A DNA stretch of 64,000 bases from Pseudomonadota bacterium. GTDB lineage: Bacteria > Pseudomonadota > Gammaproteobacteria > Steroidobacterales > Steroidobacteraceae. Positions 25,958 through 34,563 of this stretch are shown here, in pieces (the stretch's first letter is position 1; each line of letters starts with the position of its first letter). The position numbers and the translations under genes are program-made. The DNA is taken from the NCBI GenBank assembly GCA_021805865.1, contig JAJZDX010000003.1:1-64000 (forward strand), read 5' to 3'. The notes beneath the pieces are model-generated. The model had not been told where the DNA came from. It did not search any database and saw only the letters and a list, made by a program, of their open reading frames with translations.

Positions 25958-26338
25958 GGGGTGCCGCTTCGTTGTCCGATGCAGAGCGTGGGCGTGCCTG
26001 CTCGGCCGATCATCTCATGTCCGGGCGGCGGGCGCAGCACCCGATGTCTTTCTGACCAGGATGTGTCGGCGTCTGCATACGGGCCGTGCCACCCGGTGAG
26101 CAGGCTCCGGTGGATCGGGCGGTCTCATGGAGCGGGGGCAAGGGAAATGCCCGGTATCACGGCCGTATCCGCGTGGTGAAAGTACGTTGTAAACAACGTC
26201 GGTAACGGAAAAAAAAATGGCCCGTCCTTGTGCCATGTTTGGATTCCAATCCGCTTCGTTGTGTGCTGAGATTGGCGTATGCGGTACGCGACACGCGTGC
26301 CATTTTTTCCGGAGCCGGTCGTGGCGGCGGCGGTGGCA
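25958..26338. other. 381-bp intergenic region
   Basis: The region separates a leftward glycosyltransferase from a rightward small membrane-protein gene. It contains a perfect short inverted repeat (ACGTTG-TAAA-CAACGT, about 26183-26198) and a run of nine A at about 26209-26217. On the minus strand the T-run comes before the hairpin, so it is not a terminator in that direction, and on the plus strand there is no T-run. A frame is open from 26279 in phase with the next gene but looks non-coding. I see no RNA gene. Confidence 0.35.
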
Positions 26339-26659
26339 ATGACAGACACGCTCGACAGTCGGGTGGCCCGACTGGAATCCGATGTAGCCAACATCTCGAT
26401 CAACGTGGCCGACATCAAGGTGGACCTGCGCGAGTTGCGGGGGACCCTGGAGCGACGGTTCGAGGCCATGGACAGAACGTTCGATGCCCTCGATACCAAA
26501 TTCAGCGGCAAGCTCGACGCCTTCGATGCCAAATTGGATGACAAGCTCAACGCCTTCAATGCCAAGTTCACCCGACTCTTCGTGTGGCTGGTCTCGGGCC
26601 TGTTGGGCCTCGGGGCGGCCATCCTGGGAGCCATGGCGAAAGGGTTTCACTGGCTCTGA
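26339..26659 (+). CDS. small coiled-coil protein with C-terminal membrane anchor
   Basis: The 106-residue product (ATG 26339; a start at 26279 is possible but adds unlike sequence) begins MTDTLDSRVARLESDVANIS and continues as one amphipathic coiled coil with short degenerate repeats (FDALDTKFSGKLDAFDAKLD, then DKLNAFNAKF). It ends in a single membrane segment, LFVWLVSGLLGLGAAILGAM. Similar short coiled-coil/anchor proteins are common in proteobacteria and phage-like contexts without an assigned role. It stands between the glycosyltransferases and the phosphoglycosyltransferase, on the same strand as the latter. I do not assign a function. Confidence 0.65.
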   Translation: MTDTLDSRVARLESDVANISINVADIKVDLRELRGTLERRFEAMDRTFDALDTKFSGKLDAFDAKLDDKLNAFNAKFTRLFVWLVSGLLGLGAAILGAMAKGFHWL

Positions 26660-26954
26660 TCGGGCGGGGGCGCCCGGATTCCGCAAGGATGGGCACAAGC
26701 CGGGATACCGCTGTCCACGTCCGCTCGCCACTTGCGCCCATCGTGAACGTGAAGCGGGGGCATGGAGCGCCCGATGGGCAATTGCCCAATCCGTGACGTC
26801 GCGCACGGCGGTTCACACTGTTCATTTTACATTAAGTCCGTGCCCGGTAGACTTCGCGCCCTGAACCGGGGGCGCCTCGCCGGGTCTATCCCCCCGGCAC
26901 CGCTTGCGGGCGCCTGCGGGGGCCGATCACGAGGACCCGGAACAGGGGGGACCT

Positions 26955-28364
26955 TTGCGTATCCGTGTTTTTGGACACTACGTTTACGCCTCGATCGCGG
27001 TGCTCGCGATCCTCGAGGCCCTGGTGTTCTTTGGCGCGGTCTATGGCGCGGCTTTGCTGCGCTTCCACGGCTCGCTCCGCTTCCTGCCCGATCCGGGTCC
27101 GGACTTGGATGGGGCGCTGTGGCCGCGGGCGCTGCTGTTCAGCGCGGTCACGGTGATGTGTCTGCTCGCCTTCGGGCTCTACAGCGCCCGCCAGCGGGCG
27201 CGGCTCCTCGGGATCGCGCTCAGGATCCTCCTGGCGGTCCTGATGGCCTTCCTGGTGGCGTCGGCGCTGTTTTACCTCATTCCGAACCTCTGGATCGGCC
27301 GCGGGGTGGTGGGTCTCGCCGCCGCGGGGGCGTTTATCGGGGTCATCGTGTCCCGCTCGATCTTCTCCCGGGTCGTGGACGAGGACGTGTTCAAGCGACG
27401 CGTATTGATCTATGGGGCCGGCCGCTCCGCCGCCACGATCGCGGAGCTGCGCCGCCGCGCGGACCGGCGGGGCTTCCACGTGGTCGGGTTCGTGCCCGCT
27501 CCGGGGGAGGCCCTGGCGGTGGACAGCAGCCGGCTGATGAGGGCCGAGGGCTCACTGGTGGACCTGTGCCAGAGCTTCGATGTGGCGGAGGTCGTCGTGT
27601 CCATGGACGACCGGCGGCGGGGCTTTCCGATCTCCGAGCTCCTCAACTGCCGGCTCGCCGGGGTGGACGTCACCGAGCAGCTGACGTTCCTCGAGCGGGA
27701 GACCGGCCGGGTCCGGCTCGATATCCTCAATCCCGCCTGGCTCATCTTCGGCGAGGGCTTCCGGCGCAACGCCCTTCGGCGCCTGAGTGCGCGGGCGCTC
27801 GATCTGTCGGCGGCGCTCGTGGTGCTCGCGCTCGCCTGGCCGTTCATGCTGCTCACGGCGCTTGCGATCAAGATCGAGGACGGCTTCCGGGCCCCGGTCC
27901 TGTACCGCCAGCGCCGCGTGGGGCTTCTCGGGGAGCCGTTCGAGCTCATGAAGTTCCGCAGCATGCGCGTGGATGCCGAGAAGGACGGGGCGCAATGGGC
28001 GCGCAAGGGCGACACGCGCGTCACGAGGGTCGGGGCGTTCATCCGCAAGGTGCGCCTCGATGAGCTGCCGCAGCTGCTGAATGTCCTGCGCGGGCAGATG
28101 AGCTTCGTGGGTCCGCGCCCGGAGCGCCCGGAGTTCGTCGCGGAGCTCGCCGAGCGGATCCCGTACTACGTCGAGCGCCACTCGGTGAAGCCGGGCCTCA
28201 CCGGCTGGGCGCAGCTGTGTTATCCCTACGGGTCATCCGAGCAGGATGCGCTCGAGAAGCTCCAGTACGATCTCTACTACGTCAAGAACAACACGCTGCT
28301 GTTTGACCTGGCGATCCTGGTGCAGACCGCCGAGGTGGTGTTTCTCGGGAAAGGGGCGCGCTGA
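26955..28364 (+). CDS. EpsB-type polyprenyl-phosphate sugar phosphotransferase
   Basis: About 469 residues. Several hydrophobic N-terminal helices (about 10-130) lead into a Rossmann-like domain with [13 protein letters not shown] near 155 and then a C-terminal bacterial sugar transferase domain with [21 protein letters not shown] and [10 protein letters not shown]. The enzyme moves a sugar-1-phosphate from a UDP-sugar to undecaprenyl phosphate at the inner membrane and so starts the repeat unit. It resembles the XrtA/PEP-CTERM-associated family (TIGR03013). The start is taken as TTG 26955, because GGGGGG lies just upstream and [11 protein letters not shown] matches the family start. Its last 191 bp plus 19 bp of flank are duplicated at 30237. 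Confidence 0.88.
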   Translation: MRIRVFGHYVYASIAVLAILEALVFFGAVYGAALLRFHGSLRFLPDPGPDLDGALWPRALLFSAVTVMCLLAFGLYSARQRARLLGIALRILLAVLMAFLVASALFYLIPNLWIGRGVVGLAAAGAFIGVIVSRSIFSRVVDEDVFKRRVLIYGAGRSAATIAELRRRADRRGFHVVGFVPAPGEALAVDSSRLMRAEGSLVDLCQSFDVAEVVVSMDDRRRGFPISELLNCRLAGVDVTEQLTFLERETGRVRLDILNPAWLIFGEGFRRNALRRLSARALDLSAALVVLALAWPFMLLTALAIKIEDGFRAPVLYRQRRVGLLGEPFELMKFRSMRVDAEKDGAQWARKGDTRVTRVGAFIRKVRLDELPQLLNVLRGQMSFVGPRPERPEFVAELAERIPYYVERHSVKPGLTGWAQLCYPYGSSEQDALEKLQYDLYYVKNNTLLFDLAILVQTAEVVFLGKGAR

Positions 28365-28383
28365 GGGCAGCGCGCCCGCGGGG
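28174..28383. repeat. 210-bp direct repeat, copy 1 (epsB 3' end)
   Basis: This segment covers the last 63 codons of the epsB-like gene, its stop and 19 bp beyond. It is identical to 30237-30446 except for one T/C difference (TTTCTCGG here, TTTCCCGG there). The two copies lie 2,063 bp apart in the same orientation and bracket a two-gene cargo. Confidence 0.95.
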
Positions 28384-28414
28384 GCTGCGCTCGATATGCG
28401 GTATCATCCACATC

Positions 28415-28846
28415 ATGCGAACCCGTCGTACACCCAATCCCAAGCGGCGCATCCGCTCGATGCCGGCAGCGGCTGGGGAGCGCGCGCGACTTGAGGAGCT
28501 CGCGGGACGGGCATCCTACGGGGGCAATGCGGAGCACAAGCGCAATCCTGGCGACTTTGGGCTGAGTCCGCCCAGTCTTCCGCGGCAAGGCAAAACCTTG
28601 TGCGATGAGGCGGCGGTCTTCAGGCGCAGTGACGCACTGACCTTGCTGCGCGCAGGATTTCTCCGCGGGCTGCTGAGCGTCCAGGAACGGCGCGGATGGC
28701 CGCAGAACGTGTGGGCCGTGGCGCCGAATGGCATTCCCCTGGAGGCGATGCTCGAGAATCCTGCAACGGGCGCGTATCACGGGTACCCGATGCAGGAGGA
28801 CGATCCTCTCGCCGCGGAGGTGCTCGAGCGATGGAGACGCTCATGA
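28415..28846 (+). CDS. uncharacterised cargo protein A
   Basis: The 143-residue protein has a basic N-terminus (MRTRRTPNPKRRIR) and a conserved-looking core: NAEHKRNPGDFGL near 38-50, then RQGKTLCDEA, WPQNVWAV near 95 and ENPATGAYHGYPM near 113-125. I recall this pattern from small proteins of unknown function but cannot name a characterised family. There is no signal peptide or membrane segment. Its stop overlaps the start of the next gene (ATGA at 28843), so the two form a translationally coupled pair. The pair sits exactly between two 210-bp direct repeats of the epsB 3' end, so it arrived as a unit. A toxin or effector role is conceivable but unproven. Confidence 0.7.
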   Translation: MRTRRTPNPKRRIRSMPAAAGERARLEELAGRASYGGNAEHKRNPGDFGLSPPSLPRQGKTLCDEAAVFRRSDALTLLRAGFLRGLLSVQERRGWPQNVWAVAPNGIPLEAMLENPATGAYHGYPMQEDDPLAAEVLERWRRS

Positions 28847-30198
28847 CGAGCACGTTTGCCATCCACAGGCAATGGGAGTCGGCGCTGCACGAGTCACCGG
28901 AAGTGCGGCATACGGTTGCCGCGCTGAGGATCGAGGTTGGCAAGGACGTGATCACGCGTAACGAGGATGATTGGGCGCAAACCGTCCGCGATGACGTGCG
29001 TTTGTCTGCCTACCCCCTCGCTCTCTGGCTCGCCTCGTCCTGGTGGCGCCTTCGATGGGAGCCGTTGCCCAAGGCCGTTCCTGACCGGTCATGGCGCATG
29101 GCTCATGAGCTCAGCGCCGCCGGCTATGGCTACGTCTGGCCAAGGATGGTTTTCGCTTCGGATGGAGAGCTCGTGAACGTGTGGGCCGTGCCGTCCGGGC
29201 CGGACTCCCGGGCGGTTGTCCGCTACCTCACCCACTCCTTTCACGCCGTGTCCGTTTTGGACTTCGAGCGTACCGTTGATGAGTTCATCGATGGTGTTTT
29301 GGCGCGCCTGCACGCCGCCGGGGTCGAGCGCACGGCGCTGCACGATCTTTGGAAGGAGATCACCGAGGAGCGTCAGGAAGAGTCGCTCACCGTGCAGCGC
29401 CGCCTGGAAGCGCTGCTGGGCTTCGATCCCGATGAGGCTCCGGTGGGGCTCCTCAACGCGTTCGAGGACCTCATTCCGCGGGCCGGGCTCGGCGCGGTCG
29501 ATGAGATCGCCCCTGTGTGCGCGTCCGCAGACCCTGCGGGGATGCTGAAGCAAGTGCTCTCTGCGGCCGACGCCGAGGGTCTGAAGGGGCGCATCGCTCT
29601 GCCTCGGGGAACACTTGAATCGACGATGTCCCTGCCCGGGCCGGGCTGGCGAAAAGGCCGGGAGTTGGCCAGGAGGTTGCGAGGCTCTCTGGGTTTGAAT
29701 GGAGGAGCGGTGCGCGATGAGGTTCTTTGCGGACTGCTGGGACTCGCCACCGATCGAGCGATGGATCTTGAGGGCGCGGCTCGGCCGATATTGGCCATGG
29801 CGATCCGAGAGAAGGCCGGGGAAGAGCTCAAGTTTGTGCTTCGCAAGCGCAATCGCCATGGCCGTCGCTTCGAGCTGGCTCGATTCCTTTGCGACTACGT
29901 CATTGCCGGCGAGGCAGACCGCTGGCTGCCCGTGAGCGATGCGAAAACGTTCCGGCAACGGACTCAGCGGGCCTTTGCGGCGGAATTCCTGTGTCCCATC
30001 GAGGCGCTCGAGGAACTCATGGCGGGTGATTTTTCGATGGACGCGGTGGAGGAGGCCGCGGAGCGGTTTGAGGTGGGGCCCGCGGCGGTGCAAACACAAT
30101 TGGTGAACAACGGACTGCTCCCGTCCCAGGTGTTGACGGAATACGGCGGTGGAATTGATCTGCCGTATTTCCACGCGCCGACGCGGGTTGACGCCTAA
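28843..30198 (+). CDS. cargo protein B, ImmA/IrrE-like domain lacking HEXXH
   Basis: About 451 residues. The C-terminal third resembles ImmA/IrrE metallopeptidase-type proteins: RRFELARFLCDYV stands where the HEXXH helix should be, followed by the family segments QRAFAAEFLCPIEAL and VGPAAVQTQLVNNGLL. The zinc-binding histidines are absent, so it should be catalytically dead and may be a binding or regulatory version. Residues 1-250 are unassigned and Trp-rich near 50-65. ATG 28843 overlaps the stop of cargo protein A; ATG 28831 is an alternative. Partnerships of ImmA-like proteins with small toxins or repressors are known, which makes a toxin-antitoxin-like pair a reasonable hypothesis. Confidence 0.65.
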   Translation: MTSTFAIHRQWESALHESPEVRHTVAALRIEVGKDVITRNEDDWAQTVRDDVRLSAYPLALWLASSWWRLRWEPLPKAVPDRSWRMAHELSAAGYGYVWPRMVFASDGELVNVWAVPSGPDSRAVVRYLTHSFHAVSVLDFERTVDEFIDGVLARLHAAGVERTALHDLWKEITEERQEESLTVQRRLEALLGFDPDEAPVGLLNAFEDLIPRAGLGAVDEIAPVCASADPAGMLKQVLSAADAEGLKGRIALPRGTLESTMSLPGPGWRKGRELARRLRGSLGLNGGAVRDEVLCGLLGLATDRAMDLEGAARPILAMAIREKAGEELKFVLRKRNRHGRRFELARFLCDYVIAGEADRWLPVSDAKTFRQRTQRAFAAEFLCPIEALEELMAGDFSMDAVEEAAERFEVGPAAVQTQLVNNGLLPSQVLTEYGGGIDLPYFHAPTRVDA

Positions 30199-30236
30199 CC
30201 CCCGGTGTGCCGGCCCGGGCTGTCGCGGTCGCTCGA

Positions 30237-30427
30237 AGCGCCACTCGGTGAAGCCGGGCCTCACCGGCTGGGCGCAGCTGTGTTATCCCTACGGGTCATC
30301 CGAGCAGGATGCGCTCGAGAAGCTCCAGTACGATCTCTACTACGTCAAGAACAACACGCTGCTGTTTGACCTGGCGATCCTGGTGCAGACCGCCGAGGTG
30401 GTGTTTCCCGGGAAAGGGGCGCGCTGA
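30237..30427 (+). pseudogene. 3' fragment of the epsB-like gene
   Basis: This piece encodes only the last 60-odd residues of the phosphoglycosyltransferase ([17 protein letters not shown] onwards, ending VVFPGKGAR) in the same frame as the parent, with one Leu-to-Pro change. There is no start codon or upstream domain, so it is not a functional gene. It marks the far boundary of the inserted cargo. Confidence 0.9.
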
Positions 30428-30446
30428 GGGCAGCGCGCCCGCGGGG
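30237..30446. repeat. 210-bp direct repeat, copy 2
   Basis: Second copy of the epsB 3' end, 209 of 210 bases identical to 28174-28383. It follows the stop of cargo protein B by 38 bp. Beyond 30446 the sequence (TTGGGTGGGAGTC) differs from that after copy 1 and is probably the original downstream flank of epsB. Confidence 0.95.
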
Positions 30447-31018
30447 TTGGGTGGGAGTCTACTCGGCCGCGCCGTCCGGATTCTGCCCCGTCTTCACGCG
30501 CGTCCTCCAGACCTCGAAGGGATCCCAGGCGCTCGAGCGCTGGGGAAGCATCCGCTGCCGGGTCTGTTCCGTGCGCGCTCCGCGCGAGGGGCTGCGGGCC
30601 GGCGCTGGGTTTTGAGTTAACCGTTTGGTCTCAGCTTTCATCCGTCTCGTTCCTCCGTCTCGGTTTCACTGCATTCCCCCGGCGCACGCTGCTCGCGCCG
30701 CCACCACGTCCCGGACGCATTCCCAGGCTTCCGGCGGGGCGGGGAGTGTAACCTCATTGTCTCGCCCCTTCCACAGTCCTTGGTATAACGCCGGGATGTG
30801 AAGGGTGTATGACGTCGCGGATCGGCCACGGTCGCCGACCCGCGCATCCTCGCGCGATCTGCCGGGGCGTTGTCACCAGAGGCGCCAATCCGTGAACCGC
30901 GTCACAGCACAGGTCCCGGGCGGCCCCGTGCGCCCGGGTCCCGCCGCGATGGCCGGATGGCGGCGGCACACGCGCGGCGGGCAGGAGATGGCCGGGGCGG
31001 CCCCGCGGCCGGGGGCCC
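30447..31018. other. 572-bp convergent intergenic region
   Basis: The region lies between the epsB fragment and the end of the leftward glrR-like gene, so no promoter is needed for either neighbour. A TTGTCT and a TATAAC (about 30757 and 30784) look promoter-like but are 21 bp apart, too far for a good sigma-70 site. Short frames here (for example 30805-31038) have Arg/Gly/Pro-rich content typical of noise. No tRNA, IS end or terminator with a T-run was recognised. Confidence 0.35.
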
Positions 31019-32419
31019 CTATTTGTCCCGCTGCTTGAACTCGTCCGCGGTCAGCTGGTGGCGCGCGAGCAGCTTGTAGAAATCCGTCCGGTTGCGCTTG
31101 GCGAGCCGCGCCGCCTGCGTGACGTTGCCGGTGGTGATCTGCAGGATCTGCGAGAGGTAGCTGCGGGTGAACTCATCGCGCGCCTCATCGAAGGAGGGCA
31201 GGTGCCCGACGGTGCCGCCCAGGGACTGTTGGACGAGCTCCACGGGGATGATGGGGGTCTGAGAGAGCGCGACGTTCTGCCGCACGACGTTGTAGAGCTG
31301 TCGGATGTTGCCCGGCCAGTCGGCGGTGGCGAGCAGCTCGACCGCCTCGGGCGCGTAGATCTTGCGCGTGCCGCTCTCCTCGGCGATCTGCGCGAGGAAG
31401 TGCGCCACGAGCAGCGGGATGTCCTCGCGGCGGCGGTTGAGCGAGGGCATCTCGATGTGCACCACGTTCAGGCGATAGTACAGGTCCTCGCGGAACTGCC
31501 CCTCGGTGAGCATCTGCTGCAGGTCGCGGTGGGTGGCGGAGACGACCCGGACGTTCACCGCCAGGGCGTTGGTGCCGCCGACGGGGCGGATGAGCCCCTC
31601 CTGCAGCACCCGCAGCAGCTTCACTTGCAGCCGAAGCGGCATGTCGCCGATCTCATCGAGCATCAGCGTGCCGCCGTCGGCGGCCCGAAAGAGGCCCTCG
31701 TGGGCGCTGGTGGCGCCCGTGAAGGCGCCTTTCTCGTGGCCGAAGAGCTCCGATTCCAACAGGTTCTCGGCCATGGCGCCGCAGTTGATCGCGACGAAGG
31801 GGCGATCGTGGCGGGGGCTCGCGAGGTGGATCGCGCGCGCGAGCAGCTCCTTGCCGGTGCCGCTCTCCCCGGTGATGAGCACTCGGGCATCGGTGCCGGC
31901 CACCATGTGCGCCTGGGCGAGCTTCTCCTCCATGACTGCCGAGCGGGTGATGATCCCGGCGCGCCAGTCCTCGTTGGAGGCGCCGAAGCCGGAGATCCTG
32001 AGCGCCTTCTGCACCTGGTCGAGCAGCTCCTGCTTGTCGACGGGCTTGGTGAGGAAGCCGAACGCACCCATCTGCGTCGCCTGCACCGCATCGGGGATGG
32101 TGCCGTGGGCGGTGAGCAGGATCACCTTGAGGCCCGGCCAGCGCACCTGCAGCTCCTTGAGCAGCGCGATGCCGTCCATCGGCTCCATGCGCAGGTCCGT
32201 GATCACGAGGTCGGGCCGGAAGCGCCCGGCGGCCCCGAGCGCCTGCGGGCCGCTCTCCACGGCCTCCACGTCGTAACTCTCCGCGCGCAGGCGGATGGTG
32301 AGGAGCCGGAGCAGTCCCGGGTCATCGTCGACGAGGAGGATACGGGCCTTGCGCCGCCCGCCGTTCGCGGGGAGGGTCTTGCGCGGCTCGGACTGCAAAG
32401 CGGTGGCGAGATGGGTCAT
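31019..32419 (-). CDS. glrR: sigma-54-dependent response regulator, GlrR/QseF type
   Basis: The 466-residue regulator has a receiver domain (phospho-acceptor Asp75 in PDLVITDLRM), an AAA+ sigma-54 activation domain with Walker A GESGTGKE near 183, GAFTGA near 243 and GGTLMLDEIGDMPL, and a C-terminal Fis-type helix-turn-helix NVTQAARLAKRNRTDFYKLL. The last motif is typical of GlrR/QseF. It would activate sigma-54 promoters when phosphorylated by the kinase encoded two genes upstream. It overlaps the lipoprotein gene by four bases. In enterobacteria the orthologous system answers envelope and amino-sugar cues; its role beside a polysaccharide locus here is inference. Confidence 0.92.
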   Translation of the reverse strand: MTHLATALQSEPRKTLPANGGRRKARILLVDDDPGLLRLLTIRLRAESYDVEAVESGPQALGAAGRFRPDLVITDLRMEPMDGIALLKELQVRWPGLKVILLTAHGTIPDAVQATQMGAFGFLTKPVDKQELLDQVQKALRISGFGASNEDWRAGIITRSAVMEEKLAQAHMVAGTDARVLITGESGTGKELLARAIHLASPRHDRPFVAINCGAMAENLLESELFGHEKGAFTGATSAHEGLFRAADGGTLMLDEIGDMPLRLQVKLLRVLQEGLIRPVGGTNALAVNVRVVSATHRDLQQMLTEGQFREDLYYRLNVVHIEMPSLNRRREDIPLLVAHFLAQIAEESGTRKIYAPEAVELLATADWPGNIRQLYNVVRQNVALSQTPIIPVELVQQSLGGTVGHLPSFDEARDEFTRSYLSQILQITTGNVTQAARLAKRNRTDFYKLLARHQLTADEFKQRDK

Positions 32420-33063
32420 TTCGGTGGTGCCTCGGTGCCGAGTTTGCCCTCGAGCGACTTCTCGATGTTGGCGATGGCGATGAGCTTGGCCCGCGCCTCC
32501 CCGAGCTGTCGCTGCAAGGTGACATTCAGTTGCTCGGTGCTGAGCAGCCTGCGCTTGAGGTCGGCGAGGCGCTGAGCTCCGGTGTCCTGAAGAGTGCGGT
32601 TTTCCGTGCGCAGCGTCAATTGTCGCGTAATCAGGACAAGCTCGAAGCGCGCGAGCGTCTGCTCCCCCGGGGAGAGGGTGCTGTCCGGATCAGACAACAG
32701 GCGCTGCAGCAGTGTTTGCGCCCGCGGCAGGTCGGCGGCGGGCGTGCCGCCGCCCGGCTCCCCGAGGAGCAGCGCGAGGCGCAGCGTCTGGCGGTCCCCG
32801 GGGTTGCCCTGGTAGGCCTGCTCGACCGCGGCGAGCAGGCCCGTCTGGCCCGCGGGCGGGGCGTCGAGCCAGCGTCTGAGCAGGATGAGGTCGCCCCTCA
32901 AGGGGTGCGAGATCGCCGGCTTCAGCACCGCCTGCGGCACGTGTTGGGCGAAGGGGTTGACGAGCTCGCGGCTCGTCTGGCAGCCGGCGAGGGCCGCGAG
33001 GCCGAGGACCGCGAGCGCCGCGGCAAGGGTCGCGGGACGGATTCTCTGCAGTTCAAGCGGCAT
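32416..33063 (-). CDS. qseG: QseG-like outer-membrane lipoprotein
   Basis: The 215-residue protein starts MPLELQRIRPATLAAALAVL and has a lipobox LAALAGC with the lipidated cysteine near residue 27. The mature part is helical, with a region LPRAQTLLQRLL and a C-terminal coiled coil (TEQLNVTLQRQLGEARAKL). Position and shape match QseG/YfhG, the lipoprotein encoded between the GlrK/QseE kinase and GlrR/QseF regulator, which interacts with the kinase sensor domain. It overlaps the kinase gene by 11 bp and the regulator gene by 4 bp, so the trio is one transcript. Sequence similarity alone is modest; the context carries the call. Confidence 0.8.
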   Translation of the reverse strand: MPLELQRIRPATLAAALAVLGLAALAGCQTSRELVNPFAQHVPQAVLKPAISHPLRGDLILLRRWLDAPPAGQTGLLAAVEQAYQGNPGDRQTLRLALLLGEPGGGTPAADLPRAQTLLQRLLSDPDSTLSPGEQTLARFELVLITRQLTLRTENRTLQDTGAQRLADLKRRLLSTEQLNVTLQRQLGEARAKLIAIANIEKSLEGKLGTEAPPK

Positions 33064-34531
33064 GGGCCTGACTTCCTTCCTTAGTCGGACGGTCACGGAT
33101 GATGCTGATGGGCATGCGGATGCGAAAGTGCGCGCCGGGGAACTCCCCGTCGACGATCTGCACGGTGCCGCCGTGCGCGGTGACGAATTCCAACACCACC
33201 GACAGCCCGATCCCGGTGCCCTTGATGGAGATGCCGTTGACGGCCCGGCCGGTGTAGAAGGCCCGGAAGACCTGCTCGCGCTCATCCTGGGGGATGCCCG
33301 GGCCGGTGTCGGCGACGTCGAGCACCAGGTGCTGGCCGAACGTGCAGGCGCGGATGTGGATGGTGCCGCCCTTCGGGGAGTACTTGACGGCGTTCGAGAC
33401 CAGGTTCTCGAGGATCAGGCGCACCTTGCCGCGGTCGGCGACCAGCGTCACGTCCTGCACCTGCACATCGAGGCGCATGCGCTGGGAGAGCACGGTGAGC
33501 TGCTGGCTCTCGAGCACCTGGCGCACGAGCGGACGCAGCCTGAACTCGCTCGCATCGAGGCCCACGGTGGAGGTCTGCCAGGCGCTGAAGGAGAGCAGGT
33601 TCTCGATCATGCGCTGCAGCTGGATGCCGTTGTCGCGCAGGATGGCGGTGACCTCGCGTTGGTTGGAATCGAGTGCGCCCACCGCCCCATCCATCAGCAG
33701 CTCGGTGCCCTCGCGGATGTTGGCAAGCGGGGTCTTGAGCTCGTGCGACATGTGGCGCAGGAAGCGGTCGCGCTCGGCGTTGAGATCGAGCAGGCGCTGC
33801 CGCAGCCACTCGAGCTGCTTGCCGAGGCGCTCGAGGTCATCCGGGCCGCTGACGGTGATGCCCTGGTGCAGGCTCCCGTGGCCGAGGGCGCGGATCGCCT
33901 GGTCGATCTGGCGAAGCGGGCGCCCGACGAGCAGCGTGAGCAGCGAGATGGCGACCACGGTGAGGGGAATGAGGAGCGCGGCCTGCCAGAAGAGCAGCTC
34001 GCGCGCCCGCTCGGTGAGCGCCTGGAGCGAGGCGACCTCGGCGTCGATCTGCTGGTTGCTCTGGCGCGCGATGCGATCGACCAGGGCCCCGAGGGTGGCG
34101 AAGTGCCGGGTGAATGCCGCGGTCTGCGCCGCGGCAATGCCGGGCGGGGTGGTGAGCACCAGGTGGCGGATCCGCCTCTGCATCGCGGCGAGCTGGATGA
34201 GCGTGCGCCGGGCGGGCGCGCCCGCCTGTCGGTAGAGCATCCGGCGCGTGGCCGAGAGCGCCTCGTCCTGGTGCTTGTAGGCCTGCAGGAGCTTCGAGTC
34301 ATCGAGCACGTCGTACAGGCGGGAGGTGCGGTCGAGGGAGTCGATCTCGCTGAAGAGCTTCTGGCTCTCGCGGGCGGCGGTGACGCCCTGCAGCACGATC
34401 CGCTGGCCCCGGGAGGAGAGGGTGCGGAACTGCAGGGCCGCGGTGACGATGGCCACGAGCAGCGGCAGGGCAAGCAGCGCCAGCCCGAGAAGCATCAGGC
34501 CGCTCAAGGACTTAGGGCGCATCCACCGCAT
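33053..34531 (-). CDS. glrK: sensor histidine kinase, GlrK/QseE type
   Basis: The 492-residue kinase has a first membrane helix (SGLMLLGLALLALPLLVAIV), a periplasmic helical domain, a second membrane helix (FWQAALLIPLTVVAISLLTL), a HAMP region, the phospho-acceptor histidine in RHMSHELKTPLANIREG near residue 260, and ATPase boxes NAVKYSPKGG, DTGPGIP and GTGIGLSVV. It should phosphorylate the GlrR-like regulator. ATG 34531 is chosen; ATG 34522 is an alternative. The gene is first in the leftward three-gene operon and starts 33 bp after the end of galE. Confidence 0.92.
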   Translation of the reverse strand: MRWMRPKSLSGLMLLGLALLALPLLVAIVTAALQFRTLSSRGQRIVLQGVTAARESQKLFSEIDSLDRTSRLYDVLDDSKLLQAYKHQDEALSATRRMLYRQAGAPARRTLIQLAAMQRRIRHLVLTTPPGIAAAQTAAFTRHFATLGALVDRIARQSNQQIDAEVASLQALTERARELLFWQAALLIPLTVVAISLLTLLVGRPLRQIDQAIRALGHGSLHQGITVSGPDDLERLGKQLEWLRQRLLDLNAERDRFLRHMSHELKTPLANIREGTELLMDGAVGALDSNQREVTAILRDNGIQLQRMIENLLSFSAWQTSTVGLDASEFRLRPLVRQVLESQQLTVLSQRMRLDVQVQDVTLVADRGKVRLILENLVSNAVKYSPKGGTIHIRACTFGQHLVLDVADTGPGIPQDEREQVFRAFYTGRAVNGISIKGTGIGLSVVLEFVTAHGGTVQIVDGEFPGAHFRIRMPISIIRDRPTKEGSQAHAA

Positions 34532-34563
34532 CGTGGCGATTGTACTCTCGCCCGGGTGGGGTA

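Noticed and set aside
26183-26217. Inverted repeat followed by nine A, considered as a terminator
   Set aside because: On the strand where the run reads as T it precedes the hairpin, so it cannot act as an intrinsic terminator.
30757-31038. Promoter-like boxes and a 77-codon frame after the epsB fragment
   Set aside because: Spacer of 21 bp is too long, and the frame is Arg/Pro/Gly-rich without any motif and runs into the end of the glrR gene.
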